Positions 62,582 to 64,000 of a stretch of DNA of 64,000 nucleotides are shown piece by piece. Source of the stretch: Kosmotoga olearia TBF 19.5.1 (GTDB lineage Bacteria > Thermotogota > Thermotogae > Petrotogales > Kosmotogaceae); assembly GCF_000023325.1 (NCBI RefSeq), contig NC_012785.1, positions 1 to 64,000 of the forward strand, given 5' to 3'. The first letter of the stretch is position 1, and each line of letters starts with the position of its first letter. A program made the translations under genes and the position numbers. The notes below the pieces were generated by a model. It did no database searches. It saw only the letters and a program-made list of their open reading frames with translations, and was not told the origin of the DNA.

Positions 62582-64000
62582 ATGAGTTTGTTTAGTTTGG
62601 AAATAAAAGATTTAACTAATTTGGGACCGGATAGAGCTGTTAGTTTCTTTAGGAAATTGCTATGGGCTGAAGCGTTGCAGGTTGGAATTAGTAGAAATAT
62701 GATTGATGTTCCAGAAAATATTAATGTTCCCGATGGTGGAATAGATGCTATTATTAGAGACGCAAATCCTACAAGTGACGAAGTCATACCCCAAGGATTA
62801 ACTGGATTCCAGATAAAGAGCTCAGACTTATGTCCTTCCCGGTGCAAACAAGAACTTCATATTAACGGAGATATTCACAATGATCTAAAACCTGAAATCA
62901 AACAGATTTTGGAGAGTGACGGAACCTATGTTCTTGTTTTGTTTGCTGATATTACAACTCAGCAGAAAAGAAAACGTGAAGAAGCTATAAAACAAGAGTT
63001 GGAAGAATTTGGTTACCGAAACCCGAAAATTCGCATATATACAGCTTCCCAAATAATTGAATTTGCTAATCGTTTTCCCGCTGTCATCTGCTATTTGAAA
63101 CCTCATATAACATCTTGCATGCCTTACGAATTGTGGCATAAGAATTTTGATGTAAGTAATCCCTACACATTTGTTGTAGATCCAGAAAGAGAAAAAATAA
63201 TAAATGATATAAGAGAACTAATAAGGTCGGCAAAATCTACTACTATTATTAGAATAGAAGGTTTATCCGGTATCGGTAAGACTCGCTTGATATTTGAGGC
63301 ATTATCCCCAAATGATCTTAAAAATAAGGTTATTTACTTTAAAAGCTCCGAAGACTTTAAAAATTCCACTTTGTTTAATCAGTTTAAAATAGATGAAAAT
63401 TTAGATGCCATAATAGTGGTTGATGAGTGTTCTTCAAGTGACCACGATATATTTAAGAATTCTTTTGTTAACGTGGGCAAAAGGATAACACTAATAACTC
63501 TCTCTCATGAAATAAGTAATTATAACTCGTCGTTTCCTACTCATTACTGGAAATTAGAACCTCTGTCTCAAGAAAAGATAAAAGAATTATTATCTGAAGA
63601 GTTTCGAGGATTGCCACGCGAAGCAATAGATAGAATATCAGTATTTTCAGGAGGTTGTCCAAGAATAGCTGTTCTTATTGCTAACAATTACGCAACTGTG
63701 CCTACTTCATATCAAGGAGATTTTCTTTTTATAAGTGATGAAAGTCTTGTAAATAGATTAATAGCAGGCAGGATGGACACAAATTCAGAAAGATTTAAGA
63801 TAACCAAAAGAGTTCTAATGGGATTATCACTTTTTGAAAAGATAGGTTATAGGGACAAAGTAGTGGAGGAATCTAAATGGTTAGCTGAGTATTTAAGAAT
63901 CGATTGGATTGAATTCCAAGAAATAATTGCGGAGCAAAAAAAGAGAGGAATTGTTCAAGGAGAACACTATATTTATATCACTCCTTTCGTTCTTGCAGTG
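62582..64000 (+). CDS. Nuclease-STAND NTPase, Avs-like defence protein (3' end outside window)
   Basis: Open for 473 codons to the window edge with no stop. Residues about 1-175 look like a PD-(D/E)XK nuclease: Glu30, Asp51 or Asp55 in VPDGGIDAI, and Gln77-x-Lys79 in TGFQIKSS. Residues about 195-400 are a P-loop NTPase: Walker A GLSGIGKT (227-234), Walker B AIIVVDE (275-281), sensor-like ITLITLSHE, and the STAND/NB-ARC-type GGCPRIAVLIAN (357-368). A winged helix follows (about 405-470). The missing C-terminus should be the sensor. ATG 62582 has a weak GGTGG site; GTG 62576 and ATG 62561 are in frame. Codon use is much more AT-rich than its neighbours. Confidence 0.82.
   Translation, partial: MSLFSLEIKDLTNLGPDRAVSFFRKLLWAEALQVGISRNMIDVPENINVPDGGIDAIIRDANPTSDEVIPQGLTGFQIKSSDLCPSRCKQELHINGDIHNDLKPEIKQILESDGTYVLVLFADITTQQKRKREEAIKQELEEFGYRNPKIRIYTASQIIEFANRFPAVICYLKPHITSCMPYELWHKNFDVSNPYTFVVDPEREKIINDIRELIRSAKSTTIIRIEGLSGIGKTRLIFEALSPNDLKNKVIYFKSSEDFKNSTLFNQFKIDENLDAIIVVDECSSSDHDIFKNSFVNVGKRITLITLSHEISNYNSSFPTHYWKLEPLSQEKIKELLSEEFRGLPREAIDRISVFSGGCPRIAVLIANNYATVPTSYQGDFLFISDESLVNRLIAGRMDTNSERFKITKRVLMGLSLFEKIGYRDKVVEESKWLAEYLRIDWIEFQEIIAEQKKRGIVQGEHYIYITPFVLAV

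Noticed and set aside
62542-63139. Minus-strand frames (101 and 84 codons) opposite the STAND gene
   Set aside because: The plus strand holds a single 473-codon frame with coherent Walker motifs; the minus frames show none.

Overview
The window looks like chromosome from a Thermotogota bacterium, most likely of the Kosmotoga/Mesotoga group. The reasons are the gene set (a BamA-like outer-envelope protein, three tandem M42 peptidases, ThyX, a long TrmB, a dnaA gene away from dnaN/recF), extreme gene packing with ATGA-type overlaps, and many TTG/GTG starts behind strong GGAGG sites. The genus is inference, since no 16S rRNA gene is present.

Left part (1-29 kb). dnaA faces a gpsA-trmB pair. Rightward units follow: hpt plus a small membrane protein; recG-rsmD-Mut7C-histidine kinase-response regulator-ileS; an exopolysaccharide unit made of a 13-repeat SLBB export protein, a CpsB-type phosphatase, a Wzc-type tyrosine kinase, a ZIP metal transporter and a Wzy/WaaL-type ligase; then metG-gyrA-lexA-rpiB-HDAC-like.

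Middle part (30.6-48.3 kb). Twenty leftward genes run from minC to a BamA homologue with no gap above about 40 bases and no visible internal terminator. They include three M42 aminopeptidases, a dehydroquinate-synthase-like protein lacking most signature residues, SPOR and ComEA-like proteins, queH, an Ogg1-type glycosylase, trmFO, manA, thyX, and a five-gene HATPase/PHP/DRTGG/CBS-HATPase/DRTGG module of the type usually found beside [FeFe] hydrogenases, here without a hydrogenase.

Right part (48.4-64 kb). Three tRNA genes (Glu, Val, Phe) lead into niaR-niaP (niacin control and uptake). Next come an orphan pyruvate-kinase-C-like gene with deoB, tRNA-Ala, leftward glmM-uvrA, tRNA-Ser, ksgA, a PAS-PAS-AAA+-Fis regulator with an intact GAFTGA motif, tmRNA (tag ANTEFALAA) and fabG. 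Several of these units have near-consensus sigma-70 promoters and clear intrinsic terminators.

The last 3 kb are different. An approximately 1.07 kb insertion sequence with a double-frameshifted transposase is followed by AT-rich sequence with gene remnants. A large gene then runs off the window end. Its 473 visible residues combine a PD-(D/E)XK-like nuclease region with a STAND-type P-loop NTPase and a winged helix. This is the layout of antiviral STAND (Avs-like) defence proteins and is the best candidate for an undescribed system here.
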